Counted from the first letter of the stretch, positions 1 to 7,783 are shown. The stretch is 10,077 nt of DNA from Planctomycetota bacterium (GCA_024278415.1 JAJRTI010000844.1:1-10077); one strand, 5' to 3'. Numbers and translations are program-made. The notes: a model not told the origin generated them from the sequence alone.

Positions 1-87
1 CGGCGCAAGCTGGCCCAGGCCCGGCACAGACGCCGCGAAGCCAATCTACAACTGCAGCAGCGCACGCTGCCGCTTGAAAACCGTTAG
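1..87 (+). CDS. C-terminal tail of a plus-strand protein (partial, 5' end outside window)
   Basis: The plus strand is open from base 1 in frame 1 and encodes 28 residues ending at a TAG at 85-87. The tail is rich in Arg, Gln and Leu (RRKLAQARHRRREANLQLQQ, then RTLPLENR), which suggests a basic amphipathic helix. It converges on RHS1, with only 11 nt between the two stop codons. Basic helical tails like this are common at the ends of transposases, but there is too little sequence to name a family. Another plus frame is also open over this short stretch, so coding is only moderately supported. Confidence 0.4.
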   Translation, partial: RRKLAQARHRRREANLQLQQRTLPLENR

Positions 88-98
88 GAGGTCGTTGC

Positions 99-2524
99 TT
101 AACTTCGCACCGATTTGTCCCAGATGCGTTGAAACATTTCAAAATCGCGCAACACGTCCCTCGTCATCCTATCAGTCAATCGATATCGCACGTTCCCTCT
201 AGCGTATATCGCATAAAGGCGAGTGTGCAGGCCACCTGGAGTCAAGATGGTATGCATCGCCCGCCCAGCGGGCCTTCCGCTCGGCCCATTGACGGCGTCC
301 AGATGAACGAGATCAGGGTAGCTAGATTCCCAGAAGCCGAAGTCGCGCTGCGGACTCCACTCATTATGAATCGCCACTATCTCTCCCAGGTCATAGAACC
401 CATAGTCCCCATGTGCGACCCAGTCCTGGTACGGGTGTAGAGCGGTACCCAACTGGTTTACTGCCGTTCCCGGATCGTCGCGCCTCACCTCAGCGCCTCT
501 CCACGTACAAGCCTTCTTTGCGAGCCGCAAGTGATGCTGGAAGAGCTGCATTCGCGTGTCTGGACCACTGCCCCTGTTCCTGTCGAAGTGATACCTTTGG
601 TCGCCGCTTATGGGCGAGACGCTGGTTGCACCGCCGTCCACTCCAATGTCGGCCTCCCCAATGGCACCTGCGGCCGTCAACGGATATCCCAGGTTGATCG
701 CGCGCATCTCGGTCGCCTGCCGATGGACATTCTCCCCCCAAAGACCAGTAGGATCAATGGTGCCAGTGGGCCGACTGGAGGCGTACCCGTAGGAGCTTGC
801 CCCTGACCAGTTCGGTACCCGGTCACGATGCAGGAAGGTCGAAGACCCAACGCTGTAGCATCTCGCTGGGCTGAGTCTGAGCGAAGGGAGTCCTGTAGGC
901 TGCAGGTAGATCGCTGGGAACACGAAGGGATTCGGTGTGGCGCCTGTCTCATCAAGGACTCGCCCGAAGGGGCTGAACTCGTAGCTCTTGGCTACGTCCT
1001 CTGACGCGTCGGTCAAGTCCTTGACGCCACCGACCTGGTCCATGTGGTAGGCAAATGCGTCGCCTTGGTCGTCTTCGACCTCCAGCAAGCTGAACGCACC
1101 GTGCACGGGTGTTTGCCCATGCGAGTAGGCGCGCTTGAGGTCGCCCGAGTCGTCACGCTCGAGCATGATGTTGAGGCCGTCCCACGTGTAGTTTGTCTCG
1201 CCGGTGGAGTCGATGATCTGGGTGCGGACGCTGTCGCCGTCGTAGTTGAAGTAGTTCGGCGTGATCGCGTCGTCGCGCGTCCAGATCGCGGCGATGTTGT
1301 TGCGAGCGTCGCAGTCGTAGTACGTCGTGTCGCCGCCGTCGACCGCGCGGGCGATCTGGTTGCCGTGGCCGTCGTACGTGTACGCGGCGTCCTCGCTTGG
1401 GGAGCTTTCGGCGGTCAGTTCGTTCGCGGCGTCGTACGTGTACGTCGTGGTCACGCCGTCCGCGATGAGGCTTGTGCGGTTGCCGACCTTGTCGAGTCGC
1501 ACTCGTACGAGTGCAGCATCTCGCCGGAGTCTTGCCATTCGGCCTTCGTGAGCCGGTGCAGTTCGTCGTACTCGTAGTACCAGCAGCTCCCGTCTTCCTT
1601 CACCGCGGTCAGCGGGTTGCCCACGGGGTCACGCGTGAACTCGAACGTCATGATGGGCGTGAGATCCGACTTCACATCGAAGATCTCCATCTCCCGCCCT
1701 GCTGCGTCGTAGTTGTGGTAGGAGATCGTGCCGTTCGGCAGGAGCTTCTGGATCATGCGCCCGGCTGGGTCGTACTCGTAGTGCGTGTGCCGGTCGCTGT
1801 TCGACGTGGCCACGGCCATGCGATCGGCCGCGTCGTACTGGTAGGCCATCTCGTTCTCGAGCGGGTCGATGAGACCGGACCGGTTCCCGACCGCGTCGTA
1901 CTCGCAGTAGGTGTGCAGGTCGCCCGGCTGTGTCCGGACCGTGGGCTGCCCAAGCGCGTCATACTGCCACGCGGTCGTGGCCCACGTGTCGATCATCTGC
2001 GTGCGGTTGCCCCCAGCATCGTACTCGAAGTACGTGGCCGTGTCATCAGCGTAATGCCCCGAAATGAGGCGACTGAGGGCGTCGTATGCGAAGCACGACG
2101 CCAGCCCGCGGCCATCGATCGAGGTCGTTTGGTTCCCCGCCTCGTCGTACTCAGTCGACCGCACGTTGCCCAGCGCGTCTGCCTCGGACATCCGTCGCCC
2201 CAGTGCGTCGTACTCGAAGTACGTCGGATGCTCCTCTGCATCGAGCAGCACGATGCGATTACCGGCGGCATCGTAGTGGAAGTAGGTCACGCCGCTCATG
2301 GCATCCTTGACGGACACGTTCCGACCTAAGGCGTCGTACGCGTAGTACGTCGCATAGCCCATGGGATCAACCGTCCAAGCCTGCCGGCCGGCTGCATCGT
2401 ACCCCTGCTCCAACACGTTGTCAATGGCGTCCGTCTCTGCGCTGACACGATATTCTGACACAGAGGAAGGCGTGCCTGCCAGGGTCGCGCCCGGCAGACC
2501 CAACACGGGCTGCTTCGACATCAC
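99..2524 (-). pseudogene. RHS1: YD-repeat/RHS protein with metal-hydrolase-like tip, broken by a 1-nt deletion
   Basis: Two overlapping minus-strand frames form one gene: 2524-1451 carries the YD repeats, and the frame ending at 99 carries the rest. Relative to RHS3 and RHS2, one T is missing between 1494 and 1495, where the others read YEYDYDKVGNR. Adding it back gives one 808-residue frame from the GTG at 2524 (ATG at 2521 is the alternative). About twenty YD-type repeats (FEYDALGRR, YQYDAADRM, YEYDELHRL and others) lead to a degenerate RHS core and the DPTG motif at ~755-744. The unique 214-residue tip (~743-102) contains RYHFDRN, ALHPYQDWVAHGDY and several further His/Asp. Its HxxxDxxxH core is reminiscent of the all-helical zinc phospholipase C/P1 nuclease fold; this is an inference. 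An in-frame TGA at 2545-2543 and no clear ribosome-binding site upstream suggest a 5'-truncated cassette. No partner gene follows; a convergent gene sits there instead. Confidence 0.85.
755..2160 (-). repeat. Shared RHS core, copy 1
   Basis: This block aligns with 8675-10077 of RHS3. The coordinate offset is a constant 7920 left of the frameshift and 7921 right of it, at every point I compared, so the deleted base is the only indel I could detect. Some stretches are almost identical, for example ~57 nt from 1334 matching ~9254. Similarity ends at the DPTG motif; the tips do not resemble each other. RHS1 extends further upstream (to 2524) with five additional YD repeats that are outside the window in RHS3. 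Confidence 0.85.
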
Positions 2525-2577
2525 GAACGCCAGGAGTTGCCCTCACCTGTCTCTCCATGCCGAGGCCTAATGCGTAA

Positions 2578-2594
2578 GGCGCCCCCTGATTGCG
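2578..2594 (+). repeat. 17-nt direct repeat, left copy
   Basis: GGCGCCCCCTGATTGCG matches 2916-2932 (GGCGTCCCCTGATTGCG) in 16 of 17 positions, 338 nt apart. The right copy encodes the last codons of the RHS2 partner gene; this copy is noncoding, just upstream of RHS1. Confidence 0.7.
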
Positions 2595-2800
2595 CTGGCG
2601 CCCCGATAATGGTGATTGGGTTAAGCGCATTTCCACAAGTCTCATGCACAGTCCCCCCAGGCGCAAATGAGGACTGATCGTGCGACTCGCCTGGGGCCGA
2701 GGCAACTTCTGGTGCGGATGGGTGTCTGAAATGGCACGCGTAATCTCTGCACTGGGCAAACAAGGCCCCCGCGCTCAACGGGGAGCGTGCGCGCCCAATT

Positions 2801-2817
2801 GGCCGGCTCAGCCGGCC
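2801..2817. repeat. Perfect inverted repeat, 7-bp stem
   Basis: GGCCGGC, TCA, GCCGGCC forms a strong GC hairpin about 95 nt downstream of the stop of the 2911-4029 ORF. No T-run follows on either strand, so it is not a classical intrinsic terminator, though it could still slow transcription or stabilise an RNA end. Confidence 0.45.
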
Positions 2818-2910
2818 GCGGCTTGAGGCGTATGGCCCTTCGGCCGTCCAGGGCGCGGCGGATCGGAGCCTGCTAAGAAAAGGTGAGAAACCCACTTGAC
2901 ATTCACACGG

Positions 2911-4029
2911 TTATGGGCGTCCCCTGATTGCGTTTTCCTTCCGCGGTGGGAACTCATAGACCTCTGCATGGCCGATCTCCGCGGGGAACGCCGTTTCCAG
3001 CAGTAGGCGGTCGAGCTTCACGCGGCCATTCTCGTCGAGGTCTTCACGCTGGAGGCTCAGGAGCCGTCTCGCTTCGGCCGGGATGGCAACGCCCTGGAAC
3101 GCGGCTTCCTCATACAACCCCTCCTGGCCCCCCATAATGTCATTGAGCATGTACAGGATCTCGTCCTTCGTTTCTTCGTCGAGATTCCCCCCGCGAGCGC
3201 CGGCAGCTATCGGTCCTCGCTCGAGTGCAAGTACTTGCACCCCATTCTCTTCTTGCAGGCGACGGCATATCCTCCGGGCCGGGGTCGCCGTGTCGGCTGA
3301 GTTGGCTTCTATGAGCTTCGAACAGAGCCCCTGCCAGTCCATGACTTGGTCGGCCTTGAGGTACCAGGTGCCGAACCGGTCTACCTTGGCGAAGGTGTCC
3401 TCTTCTGGTGGGTCAGGGTAGCACAGTGTGAACTCCACGATCCGGGGCTCGGGGTCGACGTCGAGCGTACCCCGCAGGAAGGGGAGCCCTCCGTTGCCGA
3501 TACTGATCCGGGAGGTCCAATCGTCGGCCTCCTCGCACGGCGCAAGGCCGGCCGAGAGTCGGAAGTAGATGCGCCAGAGTTCTCCCGGCCCTTCATGGAT
3601 GAATAGGTCCGCGGCGAACTCAACCGATTGAGCGTCAAACGTCAGGGGTACCCACCCGCTACCGATGCCTGAGTAGACATGGGCACGCTTGAGCCAATCT
3701 GCCGGCCCCAGAACAGCGGCGACTTCCGCGGATGTCATGCCCACCTTGATGTGGTGAGCGAACATGTCGAATATGGCCTGGCCGCGCGCACTGCGGGGGA
3801 GCGACCGGTCGTCCGCCCGCGCCCTCAGGGACGCCAGCGCGGCGCTGACGCCGGTTCTCTGCACACCTGCGCAGCGACAGCCAAGAACGGCCACGCCCAA
3901 GACTGCCGCACAGATGGCGGCTGCCACTCCTCGTGGAAGCGTCCGCCGCCAACGCCCCTCTCCTGCCTGGCGATTCACAGAACCGTCGCAGCAGGTTGGA
4001 CGAGGAGAGCACGCCGCCGCTCTACACAT
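2911..4029 (-). CDS. Membrane-anchored partner protein of RHS2 with BamE/OmlA-like motif (5' end cut off by an IS)
   Basis: From the ATG at 4029 this encodes 372 residues. A basic, Cys-rich N-terminus is followed by a hydrophobic segment (residues ~34-50) ending in LGC, so it is either a membrane anchor or a weak lipobox. Residues 97-112 read GMTSAEVAAVLGPADW, which resembles the GMT..EV...LG.P motif of SmpA/OmlA/BamE-type lipoprotein domains. The rest is an acidic soluble domain with many Cys and Trp that I do not recognise. The 4029 ATG has no good ribosome-binding site and lies 2 nt outside the CTAG flanking the IS. The original start is very probably at 6085 on the other side of the IS, giving 396 residues. 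It followed RHS2 with a 26-nt gap, the position of an immunity or chaperone gene; that role is inferred. Because the transposase reads in the same direction, IS read-through could still transcribe it. Confidence 0.7.
   Translation of the reverse strand: MCRAAACSPRPTCCDGSVNRQAGEGRWRRTLPRGVAAAICAAVLGVAVLGCRCAGVQRTGVSAALASLRARADDRSLPRSARGQAIFDMFAHHIKVGMTSAEVAAVLGPADWLKRAHVYSGIGSGWVPLTFDAQSVEFAADLFIHEGPGELWRIYFRLSAGLAPCEEADDWTSRISIGNGGLPFLRGTLDVDPEPRIVEFTLCYPDPPEEDTFAKVDRFGTWYLKADQVMDWQGLCSKLIEANSADTATPARRICRRLQEENGVQVLALERGPIAAGARGGNLDEETKDEILYMLNDIMGGQEGLYEEAAFQGVAIPAEARRLLSLQREDLDENGRVKLDRLLLETAFPAEIGHAEVYEFPPRKENAIRGRP
2916..2932 (+). repeat. 17-nt direct repeat, right copy
   Basis: This copy lies in the last codons of the 2911-4029 ORF (KENAIRGRP, read on the minus strand). 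It matches 2578-2594 with one mismatch. Confidence 0.7.
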
Positions 4030-4031
4030 GA

Positions 4032-4035
4032 CTAG
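4032..4035. repeat. CTAG target duplication, left side of the IS
   Basis: CTAG abuts the left inverted repeat and recurs at 6016-6019 next to the right one. CTAG is palindromic, so sequence alone cannot say whether it is duplicated target or part of the IS ends. Deleting the IS plus one CTAG restores an open frame, whereas deleting both copies would break it, which favours a 4-bp target duplication. Confidence 0.75.
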
Positions 4036-4052
4036 CCCAAGTTCGTCAGTTT
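4036..4052 (+). repeat. Left terminal inverted repeat of the IS
   Basis: CCCAAGTTCGTCAGTTT is the exact reverse complement of 5999-6015. With the adjacent CTAG the match extends to 21 bp; beyond that the ends diverge. Confidence 0.93.
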
Positions 4053-4098
4053 AAGTCATAAGTCCTTTATTTTGGTCGAAAATCGTGGCTGGTCTTCA

Positions 4099-5823
4099 CT
4101 ACATCTCCGTCAACTTGACTCCTGTGGGCAGTCGCAAGCCCAAGCGATCGAGCAAGATGGCTTGGTGATCGGTGGGCCGAGTCACGCAGCGTTTGCGGAT
4201 CTCCACGCCTTGACGCGTGGGCAAGATCACGTCGACCATGCGGATCTGTTGAATCTCGTCGAGCACCCGCCGGGGCTCATCACCCAAGTGGGCTCGATGG
4301 CACAGTTGGCCCAAGGTCTTCCACAGCACATAGGCCAAGAAGCAGACCAAGATATGTGCCTGCACCCGGTCTTGCCGCTGATGCCAGATGGGCCGGATCC
4401 GCAGGTCAGACTTGTGGATGCGGAACGCGGCTTCGGCTTCGGTCAGTTGCATGTACGCCTGCCACAGATCCTCGGCTGTCCAGTCGTCGATGTTGCTCCG
4501 CAGCAAGTAGCACCCCTCGCTGAGTTCGGCCCACTCGCGCCACGCGTCCCGCTTGGTCCACTCGACCTGTGAGCCGCCATCGGGCCGCTCGAGCACCTGG
4601 ACCTGGAATAGACCCGCGGCCCGGCTGTTGCGGCCCAAGAGCTTGCCCACGCGCTGGCTCATGACCGTGGGCTTGTACTTCTTCTTCTCGCAGTAGGCCG
4701 CCATGTGCCTCAGGCCATCCTCGATGCGTTTTTCGAACCGATCGTGCATGGCCCGTTCCTTGGCTCGCCGGTCCGCGCTGCGGCACAGGATGAACGTCTC
4801 ATCGGTATGGGGGCCGGCACAGCGCTTGACCTCCAGGCCCTCCCGGATCGTGTCCCAATCCTCGGCCAGCAACTCTTGCTCGAACGCCTTGAGCATGCCC
4901 TTGGGCGTGCCCACGATGTAGCGCCGGCCGGGTTGCTGGAGGAACTCCATGTTCTCGTCCGAGATCATGCCCCGATCCAAGCACCAGATGCGATTCGCCT
5001 GGCCGTAGCGCTCTTCCATGGTCTGCACGATTTCTTGCAGCGTGGTTGTATCGCGGCGATTCCCAGCAAAGACCTCGTAACCCAACGGCATACCGCACCG
5101 GCTCACCACCAGCCCGATGCACACTTGCTTGCAGTCGCCGCGCTTGTCCCGGCTGTAGCCCCGCTGGGCTTGGGGGTTGCGTTGGGCTTGGCCTTCGAAG
5201 TAGGTCGACGTCACGTCGTAGAGCAGTAGGTCATAGTCCAGATCGAATAGGCGCCCCAGGCGATGCTTCAAGTGCACTTCCAGTTCCGCCTTGTGAGGCA
5301 AGAGTTGGTCCAACGCGCGATAGAGCCGGGCGTCGTTGACCCGACGAGCCGGCACGCCCAGCAACTCGGGCAACGCGCTGGACTCATAGAAGTGTTCGGC
5401 GATGTGCAGTTCGCTACAGGGATGGCACAGCCGCGCGAGCACCAGCACTTGCGCCATGATCGACCAGCGCACGTGCGCTTGCCCTCGGGGCAGGGTGCGC
5501 TCGAAGAACGCCGGCAGGTCCAGTTGCCGCATCAACTCCATGCCCAGCCACGGCCCACCAAACTCCCGGCACCGCTCCACCCGGACCCCGGCCGCGTCCA
5601 CCTCGACCCATTCAGGCTCAGTCTGGTCGAACAGCAAGGCTTGCCCATCATCGGCGCGGTCTTGCGCAGCTTGGGCCACCCCGAGCCGGCCGGCCTCGTC
5701 GAGTTGGCCCAAGTACGCCACCACGCGTTGCCGCGGCCCACGCGCGGTGCGATGGGACTCCACCAGCGCCCAATACGCGTGGCGTTTCCCGCCCCGATTC
5801 CGGTAACATGGTCGCACGTACAT
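4099..5823 (-). CDS. DDE transposase, IS1634-like
   Basis: The transposase cuts and joins the IS ends. From the ATG at 5823 it is 574 residues; a TTG at 5841 would add six. ATG is chosen because related proteins commonly begin with MYVR followed by GKRHAYWALVES. The catalytic triad is visible: first Asp at ~203 in LLYDVTSTYFEG, second Asp at ~283 in WCLDRGM, and the Glu at ~464 inside a Y-x2-L-x3-E-x6-K signature (Y457, E464, K471) typical of the IS4 superfamily, with Leu where many members have Arg. The length is normal for the group and there is no internal stop or frameshift. It ends about 60 nt from the left inverted repeat and starts about 175 nt from the right one. Confidence 0.93.
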   Translation of the reverse strand: MYVRPCYRNRGGKRHAYWALVESHRTARGPRQRVVAYLGQLDEAGRLGVAQAAQDRADDGQALLFDQTEPEWVEVDAAGVRVERCREFGGPWLGMELMRQLDLPAFFERTLPRGQAHVRWSIMAQVLVLARLCHPCSELHIAEHFYESSALPELLGVPARRVNDARLYRALDQLLPHKAELEVHLKHRLGRLFDLDYDLLLYDVTSTYFEGQAQRNPQAQRGYSRDKRGDCKQVCIGLVVSRCGMPLGYEVFAGNRRDTTTLQEIVQTMEERYGQANRIWCLDRGMISDENMEFLQQPGRRYIVGTPKGMLKAFEQELLAEDWDTIREGLEVKRCAGPHTDETFILCRSADRRAKERAMHDRFEKRIEDGLRHMAAYCEKKKYKPTVMSQRVGKLLGRNSRAAGLFQVQVLERPDGGSQVEWTKRDAWREWAELSEGCYLLRSNIDDWTAEDLWQAYMQLTEAEAAFRIHKSDLRIRPIWHQRQDRVQAHILVCFLAYVLWKTLGQLCHRAHLGDEPRRVLDEIQQIRMVDVILPTRQGVEIRKRCVTRPTDHQAILLDRLGLRLPTGVKLTEM

Positions 5824-5998
5824 GGACTCAATTCTAGCCAAGCCCGCATCACTTGCAAGGCCCTACCCGGCGCGACCGTCTTCACTACATGGCTTCGCCA
5901 CTCGTGTCCAGTCGCGCCCCGACCGAGGCCAAAGCACTTACGTCAATTGACGCCTCAAATCACCCTGCAAATAGCCCGAAATATTTTTCGATTTCACC

Positions 5999-6015
5999 AA
6001 ACTGACGAACTTGGG
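5999..6015 (-). repeat. Right terminal inverted repeat of the IS
   Basis: AAACTGACGAACTTGGG is the exact reverse complement of 4036-4052. Confidence 0.93.
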
Positions 6016-6019
6016 CTAG
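6016..6019. repeat. CTAG target duplication, right side of the IS
   Basis: This is the second copy of the CTAG at 4032-4035, between the right inverted repeat and the interrupted gene's 5' fragment. Confidence 0.75.
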
Positions 6020-6085
6020 CGTACCAGAGCGGCAGCATGTGAGGCACGACCGCTGCCTCGGCGTGTGGGCACTGTGATCACCCAT
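6016..6085 (-). pseudogene. 5' fragment of the RHS2 partner gene, cut by the IS
   Basis: The ATG at 6085 opens MGDHSAHTPRQRSCLTCC and runs into the CTAG at 6019-6016. Joined to base 4031 it continues in frame into the 2911-4029 ORF, giving 1191 nt or 396 residues plus stop. AGGAG lies 7 nt upstream of this ATG. An in-frame ATG at 6112 overlaps the RHS2 stop (TAATG), an alternative coupled start adding nine residues, but it has no ribosome-binding site. With the IS present the frame reads into the element and soon ends (~5960). Confidence 0.75.
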
Positions 6086-6092
6086 GATCTTG

Positions 6093-6097
6093 CTCCT
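6093..6097 (-). promoter_or_regulatory. Ribosome-binding site of the RHS2 partner gene
   Basis: AGGAG on the minus strand, 7 nt before the ATG at 6085. It decides the start of the interrupted gene and lies in the 26-nt gap after the RHS2 stop. Confidence 0.7.
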
Positions 6098-6111
6098 ACC
6101 ATAGAGGGCCA

Positions 6112-7764
6112 TTACGGATCCGCGTGGTGCGGGGCGCGCTGCACGATCTTGGTCTTCCACGGGTCATGTCCCCCAGTCGGAATACAGCAGTTCCACCCGA
6201 CATGCAGCAAATGGTTGCGGCTAGGGGTTACGGCACCCCCCAGTGGCGGAGGCCCTCCTCCCCTCCTGGCTCGTAGGTTCCCGGGCCAGGGATGTGCTGC
6301 CGAGCGGTAACTGAAGTCGCTTGTCAGGGCTCGCTTGCTGACTCCGTCATGATACCAGGCCACCGCGTTTACGAGGACTACCCCTTTGGTGCATCTACCA
6401 CCATACACGTTCGGTCCGGGGGCCCACCATCTGAACGTGTCCCATCCGTCTCCTTCGATCAACCCCCTCTTCTGCATTACTCGCCAGACCTCAAAGTAGT
6501 GCCAGCCTGAAGGGAAGTCGTTGTTATCTCTTGGCACTATAGATTGGTTACTGCAATCCAAGACATTGTAGTCCCATTGGACCCTCTGTACTATCCAGCC
6601 TCCAGGTTTCCTCGGTCTCTTGCGCGCTAGCTTCCATTTGATGCGCCACTTGAACTTGCCGCAGTTTCCCAACGTGACATCCTCGACTTCGGCAAACTTG
6701 AGCGCCTGGACAGGCGACGCCGGCCCAGCCGCGGCACTCGGGCTGGCTGCAGCGTAGAGGTGATCCCCGTCGGCCCCCGCGTGATCGCTAGCGTTCTGCC
6801 CGCAGAGGCCAGTAGGATCGACAACTCCAAGCGGCAGGTTGGCGGCGTATACATAGGGGCTGGCCGCAGCTTCATATGGCAGCCGGTCACGGCTCAGGAA
6901 CCTGGAAGGGCCTGTGGTGTAACATCTGACCGGGCTGAGGCCGAGCCCAGGCAGCCCCGGGAGCTGCACGTACGTGGCCGGGAAGCCGAAGGGATTTGGT
7001 GCTGCACCGGTTTCAACGAGGGCTCTGCCGAAGGGGCAGTGCTCCAGCGACTGAGCGGTAGCCTGGTCTTCGTCCGTCAGGCTCTTCACGCCGCCGGCCT
7101 GGTCCATGTGGTATGCGTAACGGTCGCCTTGGTGGTCCTCAACCTCCTCCAGGAGACTGAACGCCCCATCGATGGGCGTGTGGCCATGGGAGTAGGCGCG
7201 CTTGAGGTCGCCGGCATCGTCGCGTTCGAGGATGATGTTGAGGCCGTCCCAGGTGTAGTTGCTGACACCGGTGCTGTCGATGATCTGGGTGCGGACGTTG
7301 TCGCCGTCGTAGTTGAAGTAGTTCGGCGTGAACGCGGCGTCGCGCGTCCAGATGGAGGCGATGTTGTTACGGGCGTCGCAGTCGTAGTACGTCGTGTCGC
7401 CACCGTCGACTGCGCGGGCGATCTGGTTGCCGTGGCTGTCGTACGTGTACGCAGCGTCCTGGCTGGGCGAGCTTTCGGCTGTCAGCTCGTTCGCTTCGTC
7501 ATACGTGTACGTCGTGGTCACGCCGTTCGCGATGAGGCTCGAGCGGTTGCCGACCTTGTCGTAGTCGTACTCGTACGAGTACAGCACTTCGCCGGAGTCT
7601 TGCCATTCGGCCTTCGTGAGTTGATGTAGTTCGTCGTACTCGTAGTACCAGCAGCTCCCGTCTTCCTTCACCGCGGCCAGCGGGTTGCCAGCCTCCTCCC
7701 GCGTGAACTCGAACGTCATGATCGGCATCGGCGTGGGATCGCACTTCATGTCGAAGGCCCCCAC
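6112..7764 (-). CDS. RHS2: orphan RHS/YD cassette with a Trp/Cys-rich C-terminal tip
   Basis: 550 residues from the GTG at 7764 (ATG at 7749 is an alternative). Similarity to RHS1 and RHS3 continues upstream of both starts to ~7783 but is ended by an in-frame TGA at 7800-7798, so this copy lacks the upstream YD repeats. Residues 1-315 are shared core (FEFTREEAGNP, YEYDELHQL, YTYDEANEL, TWDGLN), followed by a degenerate RHS core (RCYTTGPSRFLSRDRLPY) and DPTG at 316-319. The 231-residue tip (6807-6115) has a low-complexity Ala/Pro linker, then FKWRIKWKL, GGWIVQRVQWDYNVLDC, YFEVWRV, DTFRW and a terminal GWNCC. This Trp/WNCC pattern resembles, from memory, an uncharacterised C-terminal domain seen on other RHS proteins; I cannot name a function. 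It is either an expressed secondary gene or a silent donor cassette. Unlike RHS1 it has no frameshift. Confidence 0.85.
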   Translation of the reverse strand: MGAFDMKCDPTPMPIMTFEFTREEAGNPLAAVKEDGSCWYYEYDELHQLTKAEWQDSGEVLYSYEYDYDKVGNRSSLIANGVTTTYTYDEANELTAESSPSQDAAYTYDSHGNQIARAVDGGDTTYYDCDARNNIASIWTRDAAFTPNYFNYDGDNVRTQIIDSTGVSNYTWDGLNIILERDDAGDLKRAYSHGHTPIDGAFSLLEEVEDHQGDRYAYHMDQAGGVKSLTDEDQATAQSLEHCPFGRALVETGAAPNPFGFPATYVQLPGLPGLGLSPVRCYTTGPSRFLSRDRLPYEAAASPYVYAANLPLGVVDPTGLCGQNASDHAGADGDHLYAAASPSAAAGPASPVQALKFAEVEDVTLGNCGKFKWRIKWKLARKRPRKPGGWIVQRVQWDYNVLDCSNQSIVPRDNNDFPSGWHYFEVWRVMQKRGLIEGDGWDTFRWWAPGPNVYGGRCTKGVVLVNAVAWYHDGVSKRALTSDFSYRSAAHPWPGNLRARRGGGPPPLGGAVTPSRNHLLHVGWNCCIPTGGHDPWKTKIVQRAPHHADP

Positions 7765-7783
7765 CTCTCGCCCGACGGCGTGG
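6819..7783 (-). repeat. Shared RHS core, copy 2 (shortest)
   Basis: Aligns with the RHS3 core; for example the TACGTCGTGTCG block at 7388 matches 9241. It differs from RHS1 and RHS3 by one extra codon (LLEEVED against LLEVED), so RHS1 and RHS3 are closer to each other than to this copy. Homology breaks near 7783, within the HNYDAAGRE repeat. Confidence 0.85.

Larger units (their letters stand above)
2525..2910. other. Gene-free junction between the RHS2 partner gene and RHS1
   Basis: I see no convincing gene here. Frames on the minus strand (for example 2895-2521) are open but have no recognisable motif, no YD repeats and no good start. The stretch holds a perfect 7-bp inverted repeat (2801-2817), a GGCGCC pair around 2578-2602 and one arm of a direct repeat whose other arm is the end of the upstream gene. 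It is probably a cassette junction or eroded remnant of the missing 5' part of RHS1. Confidence 0.6.
4036..6015 (-). mobile_element. Complete 1980-bp insertion sequence, IS1634-like (IS4 superfamily)
   Basis: The element has 17-bp perfect terminal inverted repeats, CTAG on both flanks and a single full-length DDE transposase on the minus strand. All catalytic residues are present and the gene is uninterrupted, so it may be recent and active. It landed in the N-terminal part of the RHS2 partner gene. IS1634-group elements are usually reported with slightly longer target duplications, while 4-bp YTAR sites are typical of IS701, so the family call rests on the transposase protein and is not firm. 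A 13-bp direct repeat (4092-4104 and 5878-5890) brackets the transposase gene inside the element. Confidence 0.92.

Noticed and set aside
1472..2329. Long plus-strand ORF (285 codons) opposite the RHS1 repeats; similar ones at 6760-7629 and 8955-9725
   Set aside because: All three lie antisense to the YD repeats at equivalent places and give Val/Arg-rich proteins without motifs. They are by-products of high GC and the repeated TAC-GAC codons.
755..2330. Regular short-period DNA repeats that look array-like (TCGTACTCGTAGTAC and variants)
   Set aside because: The period is that of YD peptide repeats in an open frame, with no constant repeats or unique spacers, so it is not a CRISPR array.
2521..2895. 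Minus-strand ORF of 124 codons upstream of RHS1
   Set aside because: No motif, no good start, composition not protein-like, and out of frame with RHS1. Treated as part of the junction.
4053..4090. AT-rich left end of the IS as an outward promoter for the 2911-4029 ORF
   Set aside because: TATGAC could serve as a -10, but no -35 box with proper spacing is visible, so it is not called.
5263..6042. Plus-strand ORF opposite the transposase; also 4072-4572 and 4705-5229
   Set aside because: Antisense to a clear transposase with intact catalytic residues, and one crosses the IS end; these are shadow frames.
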